Positions 11,658-20,011 of a stretch of 52,137 nt of DNA are shown one piece after another. The DNA is from Propionibacteriaceae bacterium. Lineage in GTDB: Bacteria; Actinomycetota; Actinomycetes; Propionibacteriales; Propionibacteriaceae. The stretch is taken from assembly GCA_031271975.1 (NCBI GenBank), contig JAISUR010000024.1:1-52137 (forward strand). The letters are read 5' to 3'. The number at the start of each line of letters is the position of its first letter. Positions within the stretch are counted from its first letter, which is position 1. A model generated the notes under the pieces. It was given only the letters and a program-made list of their open reading frames with translations, was not told the origin of the DNA and made no database searches. Made by a program: the position numbers and the translations under genes.

Positions 11658-11710
11658 CTGGGAGCGGGGCTCAGGGCGCTACTTTGTCTCATTTGTCACT
11701 ACCAGAACGC

Positions 11711-13516
11711 CTATCCGATGCGCCAGACACCGACAGCGGGGCCGGCGCCGGAGATTTGCAGGCCGAAGTGGGTGGGGGTGCACGTGGCTGGCTGGGCGAG
11801 GCGGCCCTGGTAGAGCGGGTGTGGGTCACCCTTGAAGGGGAGCGTGGTACCCGCCCAAGGGGCGCGGGCCAACACCACCAGCACTTTCTCGCGGGCAGTT
11901 TCGCGCAGGAAGCCCACGGCGTCCTCCGCGGCGAAAACCCAGCGCAGGCCGCCGGTTCGCAGCGGCGCGCAGGCGTGGCGCAGCCTGCCCAACTCGTGGA
12001 AGACGGCCGCCGTGTCCGGATCCCAGCGGCGGCCGCCCGCGGGGATGTCGTCCCAGGGCATCGTTTGGCGCGCGGCTTCGCCGTTGTGTCCCAGCAGGCC
12101 GCCTTCGTCCCCGGCGAAGAAGAAGGGGCTGCCCGGATATGTGAAGGCGAGCGCGGCGGCGACTTCCACCAGCGCGGCCGAACCCACCAGCGTGCGGATG
12201 CGCGGAGTGTCGTGCGAGCCGATGATGTTCCACTGGGCGGATGTCACCTTCCAGGGCACTGTCGCGCCGAATTCTTTGAGCGAGGTGACCAGTTGGCGCC
12301 CGCCCCGGGCGGGGATCCACACCGCCTCCTTGCCGTGCGGAGTGTGCTGCTTGGACAGCCACGACCACATCGGGCGGGTGAAGCCGGAGTAGTTCATGTT
12401 GGCGTGCCAGCCGTCACCGCGCAGGTCGTGCTGGGCGTCGTGCCAGTGTTCCGATATCAGCAGTGACTCCGGATCGGCTTCTTCCATCGTGGCGCGGATG
12501 TGGCGGGCCACCTCGTTGGCGTGGTCGTCCGTTTGGAAACGGCCGGTCATGTTGGCCACGTCGATGCGCCAGCCGTCCAACTCGAATGGCGCCGACAAGT
12601 ACTTGGCCACAATCGAATCCGGCCCGTCGACCATGCGCTCCCACAGCCGCTCGGCACCCCAATTCAGCTTCGGCAAGGACTTATGGCCGAACCAACCCAC
12701 ATAGTCCAGGCCGCGATACGGCTGCCAATAGTAGAAGTCGCGCTCGGTGCGGAACCACTCGTGTTCCGACCCGGTGTGGTTCGTGGTCAGATCCGAGAAG
12801 ATCTTGATGCCGCGTGCGTGGGCCGCCTTGCTCAGCGACGCCAGCGCTTGGTCGCCGCCCAACAGCGGATCGACGTGGTCGAAGCTGGAGGCGTTGTAGC
12901 GGTGGTTGGACGGCGCGGGAAAGACGGGGGTCAGGTAGATCGCGTCGACACCCAACGCCGAGATGTGCGACAGGTGCTCCTCGATGCCGCCCAGGTCGCC
13001 GCCGTAGAACTGCAACGCCGCCTTGCCCGGGACGCCGATGGACTCGTCGTTCCAGCGCGCCGGTTTGGCCCAAGCGGGGGTGGGGTGCTGGTCGGCGTGC
13101 GCGGAGCGGGCGAAGCGGTCGGGGAAGATCTGGTAGATGACGGCGCCGCGTGCCCAACTCGGGGCGGGCGCGAAAGTCGTGATCCGGAAGTCGGCCTCGT
13201 CGGTGACGTCGTGGTCTATCACCCCGCGGCCGTTCAGCCAAAACGACGTGGACCCCACGTCCAACTGCCACCGGTAGTTCGACACCAGATGGTGGATCGG
13301 CAACTCGGCGGCGTACCAGCGCTCCCCGGGCCCGTTCCCGGCCCGCTTGGCGCGCACCAGTTGCGGCTCGCCGTCTTCCACGTGGCGCAACCACACCGCA
13401 CGCTCCCCGAAATCGGCCGGGATGCGGACGCGCAACTCGACGGACTCTCCCAGTTGCGGTGTCTCGTTCTCGACATACAGCGCCGAGCCGTCGTGATGGG
13501 GTTGCATGCCAACCAT
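11711..13516 (-). CDS. GH13 alpha-amylase family enzyme (neopullulanase/cyclomaltodextrinase-like)
   Basis: This 601-residue cytoplasmic glycoside hydrolase has an N-terminal CBM34-like beta domain (about residues 5-115) followed by the GH13 barrel beginning GAVIYQIFPDRFARS. Predicted catalytic residues are the nucleophile Asp319 (GWRIDVANM), acid/base Glu356 (LISEHWHD) and Asp436 (SHDTPRI). No signal peptide is present. This architecture is typical of the subfamily that degrades maltodextrins, cyclodextrins or pullulan inside the cell, or acts as a maltogenic amylase. The gene diverges from the maltokinase gene across only 22 bp, suggesting co-regulation: one enzyme releases short maltosides, the other phosphorylates maltose. 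ATG 13516 is set by TAATGT 6 bases upstream. Confidence 0.88.
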   Translation of the reverse strand: MVGMQPHHDGSALYVENETPQLGESVELRVRIPADFGERAVWLRHVEDGEPQLVRAKRAGNGPGERWYAAELPIHHLVSNYRWQLDVGSTSFWLNGRGVIDHDVTDEADFRITTFAPAPSWARGAVIYQIFPDRFARSAHADQHPTPAWAKPARWNDESIGVPGKAALQFYGGDLGGIEEHLSHISALGVDAIYLTPVFPAPSNHRYNASSFDHVDPLLGGDQALASLSKAAHARGIKIFSDLTTNHTGSEHEWFRTERDFYYWQPYRGLDYVGWFGHKSLPKLNWGAERLWERMVDGPDSIVAKYLSAPFELDGWRIDVANMTGRFQTDDHANEVARHIRATMEEADPESLLISEHWHDAQHDLRGDGWHANMNYSGFTRPMWSWLSKQHTPHGKEAVWIPARGGRQLVTSLKEFGATVPWKVTSAQWNIIGSHDTPRIRTLVGSAALVEVAAALAFTYPGSPFFFAGDEGGLLGHNGEAARQTMPWDDIPAGGRRWDPDTAAVFHELGRLRHACAPLRTGGLRWVFAAEDAVGFLRETAREKVLVVLARAPWAGTTLPFKGDPHPLYQGRLAQPATCTPTHFGLQISGAGPAVGVWRIG

Positions 13517-13538
13517 CGTGGCACATTAGGCTCGGATT
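13517..13538. promoter_or_regulatory. Overlapping divergent promoters of the GH13 and maltokinase genes
   Basis: The whole 22-bp intergenic region holds two back-to-back -10 boxes sharing two base pairs: TAGGCT on plus (13527-13532), 6 bases before the maltokinase GTG, and TAATGT on minus (13528-13523), 6 bases before the GH13 ATG. Any -35 elements must lie inside the opposite coding sequence, for example TTGCAT at 13502-13507 for the plus-strand promoter. Confidence 0.6.
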
Positions 13539-14828
13539 GTGCGGGATTCTTGGATGGATGCGCGCTGGTTCCAGGCCAAAGGCACCGACGCCGAGATCGA
13601 GCGCGTCGAGCCGCTGGACTGGTATTGGCAAAGCCCGGAATGCTCCGTGCGCTCGGAGTTGGCCTACGTGCGCGCGCAAGGGGCCCTGGAGTGCTACCAC
13701 CTGCTATTGGGGTACGCGGCGGGTGCGGGGGGAACCGCACTTCGTGCGGAGATGCCGGAACAAGTCCGGCATGACGGGTGGGGTGTTGCGGAGGTGCCGG
13801 AACAAGTCCGGCATGACGGGTGGGGTGTTGCGGAGGTGCCGGAACAAGTCCGGCATGACGGGTGGGGTGTTGCGGAGGTGCCGGGCCAGGTCCGGGGTGG
13901 CATAGACGTCCCCTCTTCGCCGGTGACTATGCGGGCGTTCTTGCGCGGCGTGATCCCGCTGGTCGACTGGCTTGGGGAGCCGCCGGACCCGGAGCTGCCG
14001 AGCAGGCTGTTCACGGTGGAGCAGTCACACACCAACGTGGCCGTCGGCGACGTGCTCTGCAAAGTGCTGCGCAAACTGGCTCCAGGCCCGGGGCTGGAAG
14101 CCGAAATGCTGGCGGCCTTGGCCGGGAGCGGGATCACGCCGGAGTTGCGCGGAGTCCTGCGCGGCGGCGGCTACGAGTTGGTGCTGTTCGTGGACCTGGT
14201 CTCGCGTGCGGAAGACGGGTGGGAGCATGCTCTGACGGCTCCGGCGTTGGAAGACGACATGCGATCGCTGGGCGGAACGCTGCGCCAGCTGCATACGCTG
14301 CTCGCCGACCGTTTTGGCGCGGCGCCTGGCGACCCGGCGCAGGTGGCGGCCGCGATGCGGCAGCGTTTGGCGCAAGCCATTGCCGAGTTCCCCGAGTTGG
14401 GGGAGTACGCGCTCGCTGTTTCCGCGGCGTTCGACCGCCTGGCTGACCTGCCTTTCCTGACCGTGCAGCGCCTGCACGGCGACTTCCACCTGGGCCAAAC
14501 TCTGCGGACGCCGACCGGCTACAAGATCATCGACTTCGAAGGGGAGCCGTTGAAGACTCCCGCTCAGCGCCGCGAGCCGGATTCGGTGTGGCGCGACGTC
14601 GCCGGGTTGACCCGTTCCCTGGACTATGCGAGGGCGGCCGGGCGGCACACCGAGCACTGGCGCGATTCCGCCCGGACGGCCTTCCTGGAGGGCTATGGGG
14701 CCGATGCCGGCGCCGAACTAGCGGCATATGAGGCCGACAAAGCCGTCTACGAATACCGCTACGAGGCCCGCAACCGTCCCAGTTGGCTGGCGATCCCCGC
14801 CGGCGGGTTGCGCAGGCTCTCGATTTGA
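13539..14828 (+). CDS. mak: Maltokinase with an in-frame tandem repeat insertion
   Basis: This 429-residue kinase of the aminoglycoside-phosphotransferase-like fold is predicted to phosphorylate maltose to maltose-1-phosphate, the precursor for GlgE-dependent alpha-glucan synthesis in actinobacteria. RLHGDFHLGQTL (His313-Gly-Asp) holds the catalytic loop, and IIDFEGEP (Asp332) binds metal. The C-terminal VYEYRYEARNRPSWLAIPAGGLRRL is typical of maltokinases. Residues about 72-115 are three copies of a 14-residue unit, EVPEQVRHDGWGVA, encoded by a 42-bp DNA repeat, plus a decayed fourth; it sits between the N-terminal cap and the kinase core. The rest of the protein is intact, so the insertion may be tolerated in a surface loop. 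GTG 13539 is set by the -10 box. Confidence 0.82.
   Translation: MRDSWMDARWFQAKGTDAEIERVEPLDWYWQSPECSVRSELAYVRAQGALECYHLLLGYAAGAGGTALRAEMPEQVRHDGWGVAEVPEQVRHDGWGVAEVPEQVRHDGWGVAEVPGQVRGGIDVPSSPVTMRAFLRGVIPLVDWLGEPPDPELPSRLFTVEQSHTNVAVGDVLCKVLRKLAPGPGLEAEMLAALAGSGITPELRGVLRGGGYELVLFVDLVSRAEDGWEHALTAPALEDDMRSLGGTLRQLHTLLADRFGAAPGDPAQVAAAMRQRLAQAIAEFPELGEYALAVSAAFDRLADLPFLTVQRLHGDFHLGQTLRTPTGYKIIDFEGEPLKTPAQRREPDSVWRDVAGLTRSLDYARAAGRHTEHWRDSARTAFLEGYGADAGAELAAYEADKAVYEYRYEARNRPSWLAIPAGGLRRLSI
13746..13895 (+). repeat. 42-bp tandem repeat (3.5 copies) inside maltokinase
   Basis: Units start at 13746, 13788 and 13830, almost identical, with a diverged partial copy from 13872. Each unit contains a GCCGGA-ACAAG-TCCGGC hairpin followed by ATGACGGG. 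Because 42 is divisible by three, copy number can change without a frameshift. The hairpin core matches, in reverse complement, a copy at 25860-25890, so this is a member of a dispersed palindromic repeat family. Confidence 0.9.
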
Positions 14829-14875
14829 GCCATTCGACGAAGTGGTGCGGTGCTGCTACCCCCGCGACCAGGCGA

Positions 14876-14888
14876 TAGCATTTCCCCC
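14876..14888 (+). promoter_or_regulatory. Leaderless-type -10 box of ilvE
   Basis: TAGCAT (14876-14881) is 7 bases before ATG 14889. An upstream in-frame GTG at 14850 would lie before the box and adds non-family residues. Confidence 0.55.
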
Positions 14889-15965
14889 ATGGAGTATCCG
14901 TTGACGCCCAACCCGCGGCCGGCCAGCGCCGCCGACCTGTCTGCCATCCACGCCAACCCTGGTTTCGGCGAATACCTCACTGACCACATGGTCGTCGCCA
15001 CGTGGAAAAAAGGCGAGGGTTGGGTGGATGACGCGGTGGTTCCCTATGGCCCGTTCCAGATGAACCCGGCCGCCGCGGTGCTGCACTACGCCCAGGAGGT
15101 CTTCGAGGGCATGAAGGCCTACCGCTGGTCAGACGGGTCGATCTGGACGTTCCGCCCCGAAGAGAACGCGCGGCGGTTCAACAAGTCCGCCGCCCGGATG
15201 ATGCTGCCGCAGATCCCGGAAGCGGACTTCATCACAGCTGTGCGGCGCCTGGTCGAGGTGGACGCCGCATGGGTCCCTGAGCCCGAGGGCGAGAAGAGCC
15301 TCTACATCCGGCCGTTCATGTTCGCCTCGGAGAGTTTCCTCGGCGTGCGCGCCGCCGAGACCGTGACGTTCTGCGTGATCGCGTCGCCGGTTGCCCCGTA
15401 TTTCGCCGGCCCCAAGCCCGTGGACATCTGGGTCACCGACAAGTATTCCCGCGCGGGCGAAGGCGGCACCGGCGAGGCGAAGTGCGGCGGCAATTACGCC
15501 GCGTCCCTCATCGCGCAGTACGAGGGTTATGAGTACGGCTGCTCACAGGTGCTCTTCATCGAGGCCGTCGGCAAGGACCGCGTCGAGGAATTGGGCGGCA
15601 TGAACCTCATGCTGATCACGTCCGACGGGAAGCTGTACACCCCGCAGTTGAGCGGCACAATCCTCGATGGAATCACCCGCAAGTCCGTGCTGCAGGTGGC
15701 CGCAGACCTCCTTCTGGAGCCCGTCGAAGCCCGCCTGACCAAAGACTTCCTTTTCGACAAGGTGCTTTCGGGCGAAGTCGTGGAGGCCTTCTCATGTGGT
15801 ACCGCCGCCGTGATCGCGCCAATCTCCAGCTTCAAGTCGGTTGACGGCGAGTTCCCGCTGCGTGAGCCGGTGGGCGAACGCACGGTCGCGCTGCGCAACC
15901 GCCTGATCGACATCCAGTACGGCCGCACGCCGGACACCCACGACTGGATGGTCAAGATCGTCTGA
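14889..15965 (+). CDS. ilvE: Branched-chain amino acid aminotransferase
   Basis: This 358-residue class IV (fold type IV) PLP enzyme transfers an amino group from glutamate to the 2-oxo acids of leucine, isoleucine and valine. NPGFGEYLTDHMV and EVFEGMKAYRW are typical N-terminal family segments. The PLP-binding lysine is Lys198 in GEAKCGGNYAAS. GGMNLM and the LSGTILDGITRKSVL segment follow, and EAFSCGTAAVIAPI is close to the C terminus. It completes the last step of the pathway supplied by ilvBNC, leuB and cimA in this window. It is a separate transcription unit. Confidence 0.96.
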   Translation: MEYPLTPNPRPASAADLSAIHANPGFGEYLTDHMVVATWKKGEGWVDDAVVPYGPFQMNPAAAVLHYAQEVFEGMKAYRWSDGSIWTFRPEENARRFNKSAARMMLPQIPEADFITAVRRLVEVDAAWVPEPEGEKSLYIRPFMFASESFLGVRAAETVTFCVIASPVAPYFAGPKPVDIWVTDKYSRAGEGGTGEAKCGGNYAASLIAQYEGYEYGCSQVLFIEAVGKDRVEELGGMNLMLITSDGKLYTPQLSGTILDGITRKSVLQVAADLLLEPVEARLTKDFLFDKVLSGEVVEAFSCGTAAVIAPISSFKSVDGEFPLREPVGERTVALRNRLIDIQYGRTPDTHDWMVKIV

Positions 15966-16017
15966 CCACATCAGGTAGGGATTCCGGAAAACGCGCACGA
16001 ACGGCGCCAAAGGCTGC

Positions 16018-16029
16018 TAGACAAGTCTC
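16018..16029 (+). promoter_or_regulatory. Leaderless-type -10 box of tpx
   Basis: TAGACA (16018-16023) is 6 bases before ATG 16030; no ribosome binding site is visible. Confidence 0.45.
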
Positions 16030-16524
16030 ATGGCAGAAACATTCAAGGATGGCCTCCTGATTCACACGGCCGGCGACTTGCCTGAAATCGGCGCGCAGCT
16101 TCCCGCCTTCCAAGTGGACGCGGCGGACCTGAGCCCGGTGACGAACGCTTCGGTGGCGGGCTCGCGGGTGATCCTCAACATCTTCCCGTCCATCGACACC
16201 GGCGTGTGCGCGATGAGCGTGCGCAAATTCAACGAACTGGCCGCGGGCTTGCCGAACACGAAAGTGGTTTGCGTGTCCAAGGATCTGCCCTTCGCGCTGG
16301 GGCGCTTCTGCGGGGCGGAGGGCATAGCGAACGTCGTGACCACGAGCGCGTTTCGATCCACGTTCGGCGAGGACTTCGGCGTGACGATGGTCGACGGCCC
16401 GCTGCGCGGCTTGCTGGCCCGCGCCATAGTGGTGGCCGACGAGACGGGCGTGGTGCTCTGCCACGAACTGGTGGCGAACATCGCCCACGAGCCGAATTAC
16501 GACGCCGCGGTCAGCGTGCTGTAG
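16030..16524 (+). CDS. tpx: Thiol peroxidase (Tpx, atypical 2-Cys peroxiredoxin)
   Basis: This 164-residue peroxiredoxin reduces hydrogen and alkyl peroxides using thioredoxin. The peroxidatic Cys60 lies in PSIDTGVCAMSVRKFN and the resolving Cys94 in LPFALGRFCGAEG, the spacing seen in E. coli Tpx. It is full length and cytosolic. It lies between ilvE and cimA, but its own -10 box suggests independent transcription. Confidence 0.96.
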   Translation: MAETFKDGLLIHTAGDLPEIGAQLPAFQVDAADLSPVTNASVAGSRVILNIFPSIDTGVCAMSVRKFNELAAGLPNTKVVCVSKDLPFALGRFCGAEGIANVVTTSAFRSTFGEDFGVTMVDGPLRGLLARAIVVADETGVVLCHELVANIAHEPNYDAAVSVL

Positions 16525-16652
16525 CTCCTTATCGGAAAGTACGCACGGCTGCGGATTCCCTTTGCGTCGTTCCGGAATCTCCGGGCGTAGTCCGGACGGT
16601 TGTCGGGCATATAGACTATCCCGGTTGCTTTGAAGAACGACGAGGGGTTCCG

Positions 16653-18209
16653 ATGAGAGATTACCCACAGCGGTTCGATGTCTACGACACCACGCTGCGC
16701 GACGGGGCGCAGCAGGAGGGGTTGCGGCTCACCGTTTCCGACAAGCTGCGCATCGCCAAACTGCTCGACCAATTGGGTGTCGGGTTCATTGAAGGCGGCT
16801 GGCCGGGTGCGAATCCGAATGACACCGCGTTCTTCGAGGCCGCCGCCCAGTTGGAGTTCCAGCACGCGGTGCTCACGGCGTTCGGCGCCACGCGGAAGGC
16901 CGGGGTTCAGGTGGAAGACGATCCGCTGGTCCAGGCCCTCATCGACGCGGGCACGGACGTGGTCTGCATTGTCGCCAAGAGCCACGATGAGCACGTGTTC
17001 CGGGCGCTGAAGACGACGTTGGAGGAGAATCTCGCGATGGTGCGCGACACCGTCGCCTACCTGCGTTCGCACGGCAAGCGCGTCTTCGTCGATTGCGAGC
17101 ATTTCTTCGACGGGTATCGCGCGAACCCCGAATACGCCCTGCAAGTGGTACGCGTTTCGGCCGAAGCGGGAGCCGAGGTAGTGGTGTTGTGTGACACCAA
17201 CGGCGGGATGCTGCCGACTTGGGTGGGTGAAATCGTCACGCAGGCAGTCCAGACTGGCGCCAACATCGGTATCCACTGCCACAACGACACGGGTTGCGCC
17301 GTGGCTAACACGCTGGCCGCGGTGGACGCCGGGGCCAACCATGTGCAGGGCACGATCAATGGCCACGGAGAACGCACTGGCAACGCCGACCTGATCACGG
17401 TCGTCGCCGATTTGCAGCTCAAGTACGGTTGGCCGCTGACGGATTCGCTGAAGGATGCCTCGCGCATCGCCCACGGGATCGCCGGCGTCACCAACGTGCC
17501 CGTGTCGGGGCGGCAGCCGTATGTCGGCCAATCCGCCTTCGCGCACAAGGGCGGGCTGCACGCTTCGGCGATCAAGGTGGACGCCAACCTCTACCAGCAC
17601 ATCGATCCGGGGCTGGTCGGCAACGACATGCGGATGCTGGTGTCCGACATGGCCGGCCGCGCCAACGTGCAGATCAAGGGCAGCGAGCTGGGGTACGACT
17701 TGGACGGTCCCAACGCCGCGCGCATCACCGACCGCGTGAAAGCGGCCGAGATGGAAGGATACTCGTACGAATCCGCGGATGCGTCGTTCGAGCTTGTCAT
17801 CCGCGACGAACTGGGCCTGGGGCAGGACTTTTTCAAGGTGCTGAGCTGGCGGGTGCTGACCAGCAACGTGGTTTCGCCGGAAGGGGATTCGGAGGCCGTC
17901 GTGAAGCTGCGCATCGGCGACAAGGTGGAAGCGCTGGTGGGGGAGGGCGAAGGCCCGCTGAACGCCCTCGACGTGGCCCTGCGCAAAGGCCTCGAAGGGA
18001 CCTACCCGCAGGTGGAAAATTTCGAACTCACCGACTACCGGGTGCGCATCCTCGACCAGGGGCACGGCACCGACGCCATCGTCCGCACCCTGATCGACGC
18101 CACCGACGGCGAACGCACCTGGACGACGGTCGGTGTGGGCAACAACGTCATCGAAGCCAGTTGGGAAGCCTTGTTGGACTCCTACCGCTGGAGCCTGTCG
18201 GTGCTGTGA
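16653..18209 (+). CDS. cimA: Citramalate synthase
   Basis: This 518-residue enzyme of the isopropylmalate/homocitrate synthase family makes (R)-citramalate from pyruvate and acetyl-CoA, starting a threonine-independent route to isoleucine. [14 protein letters not shown] at the N terminus and [13 protein letters not shown] with [10 protein letters not shown] provide the metal and catalytic residues. The sequence [10 protein letters not shown] matches the CimA group rather than LeuA. The C-terminal 150 residues form the LeuA-like allosteric domain, where isoleucine feedback would act. ATG 16653 has GAGGGG upstream, and a TAGACT box near 16611 gives a leadered transcript. leuB can oxidise the later methylmalate intermediate; leuCD is not in this window. 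Confidence 0.92.
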   Translation: MRDYPQRFDVYDTTLRDGAQQEGLRLTVSDKLRIAKLLDQLGVGFIEGGWPGANPNDTAFFEAAAQLEFQHAVLTAFGATRKAGVQVEDDPLVQALIDAGTDVVCIVAKSHDEHVFRALKTTLEENLAMVRDTVAYLRSHGKRVFVDCEHFFDGYRANPEYALQVVRVSAEAGAEVVVLCDTNGGMLPTWVGEIVTQAVQTGANIGIHCHNDTGCAVANTLAAVDAGANHVQGTINGHGERTGNADLITVVADLQLKYGWPLTDSLKDASRIAHGIAGVTNVPVSGRQPYVGQSAFAHKGGLHASAIKVDANLYQHIDPGLVGNDMRMLVSDMAGRANVQIKGSELGYDLDGPNAARITDRVKAAEMEGYSYESADASFELVIRDELGLGQDFFKVLSWRVLTSNVVSPEGDSEAVVKLRIGDKVEALVGEGEGPLNALDVALRKGLEGTYPQVENFELTDYRVRILDQGHGTDAIVRTLIDATDGERTWTTVGVGNNVIEASWEALLDSYRWSLSVL

Positions 18210-18259
18210 GCCACCCGCTCCAACTGGTCCCAGATGGCAGGCAGTGGCTGTGGGGTGGG

Positions 18260-18272
18260 TAGAGTAGCGCCC
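18260..18272 (+). promoter_or_regulatory. Leaderless-type -10 box of the hydroxyacid dehydrogenase operon
   Basis: TAGAGT (18260-18265) is 7 bases before ATG 18273. Confidence 0.55.
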
Positions 18273-19214
18273 ATGGGAATCAGGGTCTGGCTGCCGTACC
18301 ACTCGTTGGAGAAGGCTGAGGCCGCGTTGGGCCCGCTGCCCGAGGGCATCGACGCGGATTTCTTCTTGGCCGACGGCGACGTGCCGGATTCGGTGGGCGA
18401 GGTGGAGTTTTACGTCGCGCCCTACATGTACCGGGCCGAGGACGCGATGGCCTTCGCAGACCAGATGGCGAGCCTGAAATACGTCCAGATCCAATCGGCC
18501 GGATTTGACGACTTCCTGCCATTGATGCCTCCTGGGGTGAAGCTGTTGAACGCAGCGGGCGTGCATGACGCCGCGACGGCCGAAATGGCGGTCTCGCTCG
18601 CGTTGACGGCGAACCGCTTCCTGGACCGCTACGCGCGCAACATGAGCCAAGGCTTGTGGAAGGCCGATTTCGCGGTCTCGCTCGCCGACCGGCATTGCCT
18701 GATCGTCGGCTACGGCCACATCGGGAAAGCCATCGCGGCGCGGTTGGCCGGATTTGAGGTCAGTTCGGTCACGGCGGTCGCCTCGCGGGCTCGCGACGAA
18801 GACGGCGTTTACGTGCATGGTTTCGAAGAACTGGCAGACCTCTTGCCAGCCGCGGAAGTGGTCTTTCTGAGTTGCCCGCTGACGCCGCAGACTGAGGGGT
18901 TGTTCTCGGCGGAGTTGATCGCCGCCATGAAGCCGGGCGCGCTGCTGGTCAATGTCGCGCGCGGCAAAGTGGTCGACACCGACGCCCTGCTGGCCGCGCT
19001 GCTGGACGGGCGGATCCGCGCCGCCTTGGACGTCACCGAGCCCGAACCATTGCCGCCGGACCACCCGCTGTGGCACGCCCCGAGCGTCTACATCACGCCA
19101 CACTGCGGCGGCCAAGCGGATTCGTTCTATCCGCGTTCGCGCAAGCTGATCGCGGAGCAGTTGCGCCGGCTGGCCGCGGGCGAGCCGTTGTTGAACCAAG
19201 TGGCGGAGGGGTAA
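18273..19214 (+). CDS. D-isomer-specific 2-hydroxyacid dehydrogenase
   Basis: This 313-residue NAD(P)-dependent dehydrogenase reduces a 2-oxo acid or oxidises a D-2-hydroxy acid. The cofactor motif is GYGHIG (about residues 147-152). The catalytic triad is Arg in VNVARGKVVD, Glu in DVTEPEPLPP and His in ITPHCGG. It lacks the C-terminal ACT region of SerA and is shorter, so it is not a standard phosphoglycerate dehydrogenase; the glyoxylate/hydroxypyruvate-reductase-like group is an alternative. The next gene starts in the stop codon (TAATG), so it is co-translated with the FAH-family enzyme. A similar set of leuB, serA-like, ilvBNC and FAH genes is known near one another in other actinobacteria. 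Confidence 0.88.
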   Translation: MGIRVWLPYHSLEKAEAALGPLPEGIDADFFLADGDVPDSVGEVEFYVAPYMYRAEDAMAFADQMASLKYVQIQSAGFDDFLPLMPPGVKLLNAAGVHDAATAEMAVSLALTANRFLDRYARNMSQGLWKADFAVSLADRHCLIVGYGHIGKAIAARLAGFEVSSVTAVASRARDEDGVYVHGFEELADLLPAAEVVFLSCPLTPQTEGLFSAELIAAMKPGALLVNVARGKVVDTDALLAALLDGRIRAALDVTEPEPLPPDHPLWHAPSVYITPHCGGQADSFYPRSRKLIAEQLRRLAAGEPLLNQVAEG

Positions 19215-20011
19215 TGCGGATAGCAAGGTTCAGCGCCGGGGGAGAACCGCGCTACGGGCTGGTCGAGTTGGCCGAAGACCACGGCGAAAACCCCGAATCC
19301 ATCGCGGTGTTGAACGCCGATCCGCTCGCGGGCCCCGTGAAGCTCACTGGAGAACGCGTGCTGCTTTCGGAGGCGCGGCTGCTGGCGCCGGTGATCCCGC
19401 GATCCAAAGTCGTCGGAGTCGGCCGCAACTACGCCGCGCACGCCGCCGAGTTGGGCAACCCGGTTCCCGACGAGCCGGTGCTGTTCTTCAAGCCGAACAC
19501 GTCGGTGATCGGGCCGGGCGAGCCCGTCATCTGCCCGCCGGAAACGCAGAACCTGCACTTCGAGGGCGAGTTGGCCGTGGTCATCGGCCGGATCTGCCGC
19601 CGCGTCCCCATCGAGCGGACGGCGGAAGTGATTTTCGGCTACACCATCGGCAACGACATCACCGCCCGCGACCTGCAATCCTCTGATGCGCAGTGGACCC
19701 GGGCCAAGGGCTTCGACACGTTCTGCCCGTTGGGGCCGTGGATCGTCACGCATTTCGCCCCCGACGACGTGCGGGACTTGGATATCTCCACCACGGTGAA
19801 CGGCGAGGCGCGCCAAGCCGGCAACACCTCCGAGATGCTGCGCGGCGTACCGGAACTGATCGCCTACATCAGCGCGTTCACCACGCTGCTTCCCGGCGAC
19901 GTGATCCTGACCGGCACCCCCGCCGGAGTGGGACAACTGGCCGTCGGCGACGAGGTGAGCGTCTCGGTGAGCCAGATCGGCACGCTTTCCAACCCGGTGA
20001 TGGCCGGCTAG
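19214..20011 (+). CDS. Fumarylacetoacetate hydrolase (FAH) family protein
   Basis: This 265-residue protein belongs to the FAH superfamily, whose members hydrolyse or decarboxylate beta-diketo or oxaloacetate-like substrates using a divalent metal. VGVGRNYAAHAAELG opens the core, HFEGELAVVIGR holds the acidic metal ligands, and GYTIGNDITARDLQ plus GDVILTGTPAGVG are signature segments. Length and motifs fit the 2-hydroxyhepta-2,4-diene-1,7-dioate isomerase/oxaloacetate decarboxylase-like group; the substrate is unknown. ATG 19214 shares one base with the upstream stop, and the stop shares one base with the GTG of the following gene, giving a tightly coupled three-gene unit. Confidence 0.88.
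   Translation: MRIARFSAGGEPRYGLVELAEDHGENPESIAVLNADPLAGPVKLTGERVLLSEARLLAPVIPRSKVVGVGRNYAAHAAELGNPVPDEPVLFFKPNTSVIGPGEPVICPPETQNLHFEGELAVVIGRICRRVPIERTAEVIFGYTIGNDITARDLQSSDAQWTRAKGFDTFCPLGPWIVTHFAPDDVRDLDISTTVNGEARQAGNTSEMLRGVPELIAYISAFTTLLPGDVILTGTPAGVGQLAVGDEVSVSVSQIGTLSNPVMAG

Noticed and set aside
13746-13895. CRISPR array
   Set aside because: The units are contiguous 42-bp tandem copies without spacers, and there are no cas genes.
18273-19214. serA (phosphoglycerate dehydrogenase)
   Set aside because: It lacks the C-terminal regulatory domain and is only a general match to the 2-hydroxyacid dehydrogenase family, so the specific name was not used.
16497-19226. 909-codon minus-strand open frame across cimA and the dehydrogenase gene
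   Set aside because: It is antisense to two clear genes and is rich in His, Arg, Gly and Val as typical of antisense frames in GC-rich DNA.
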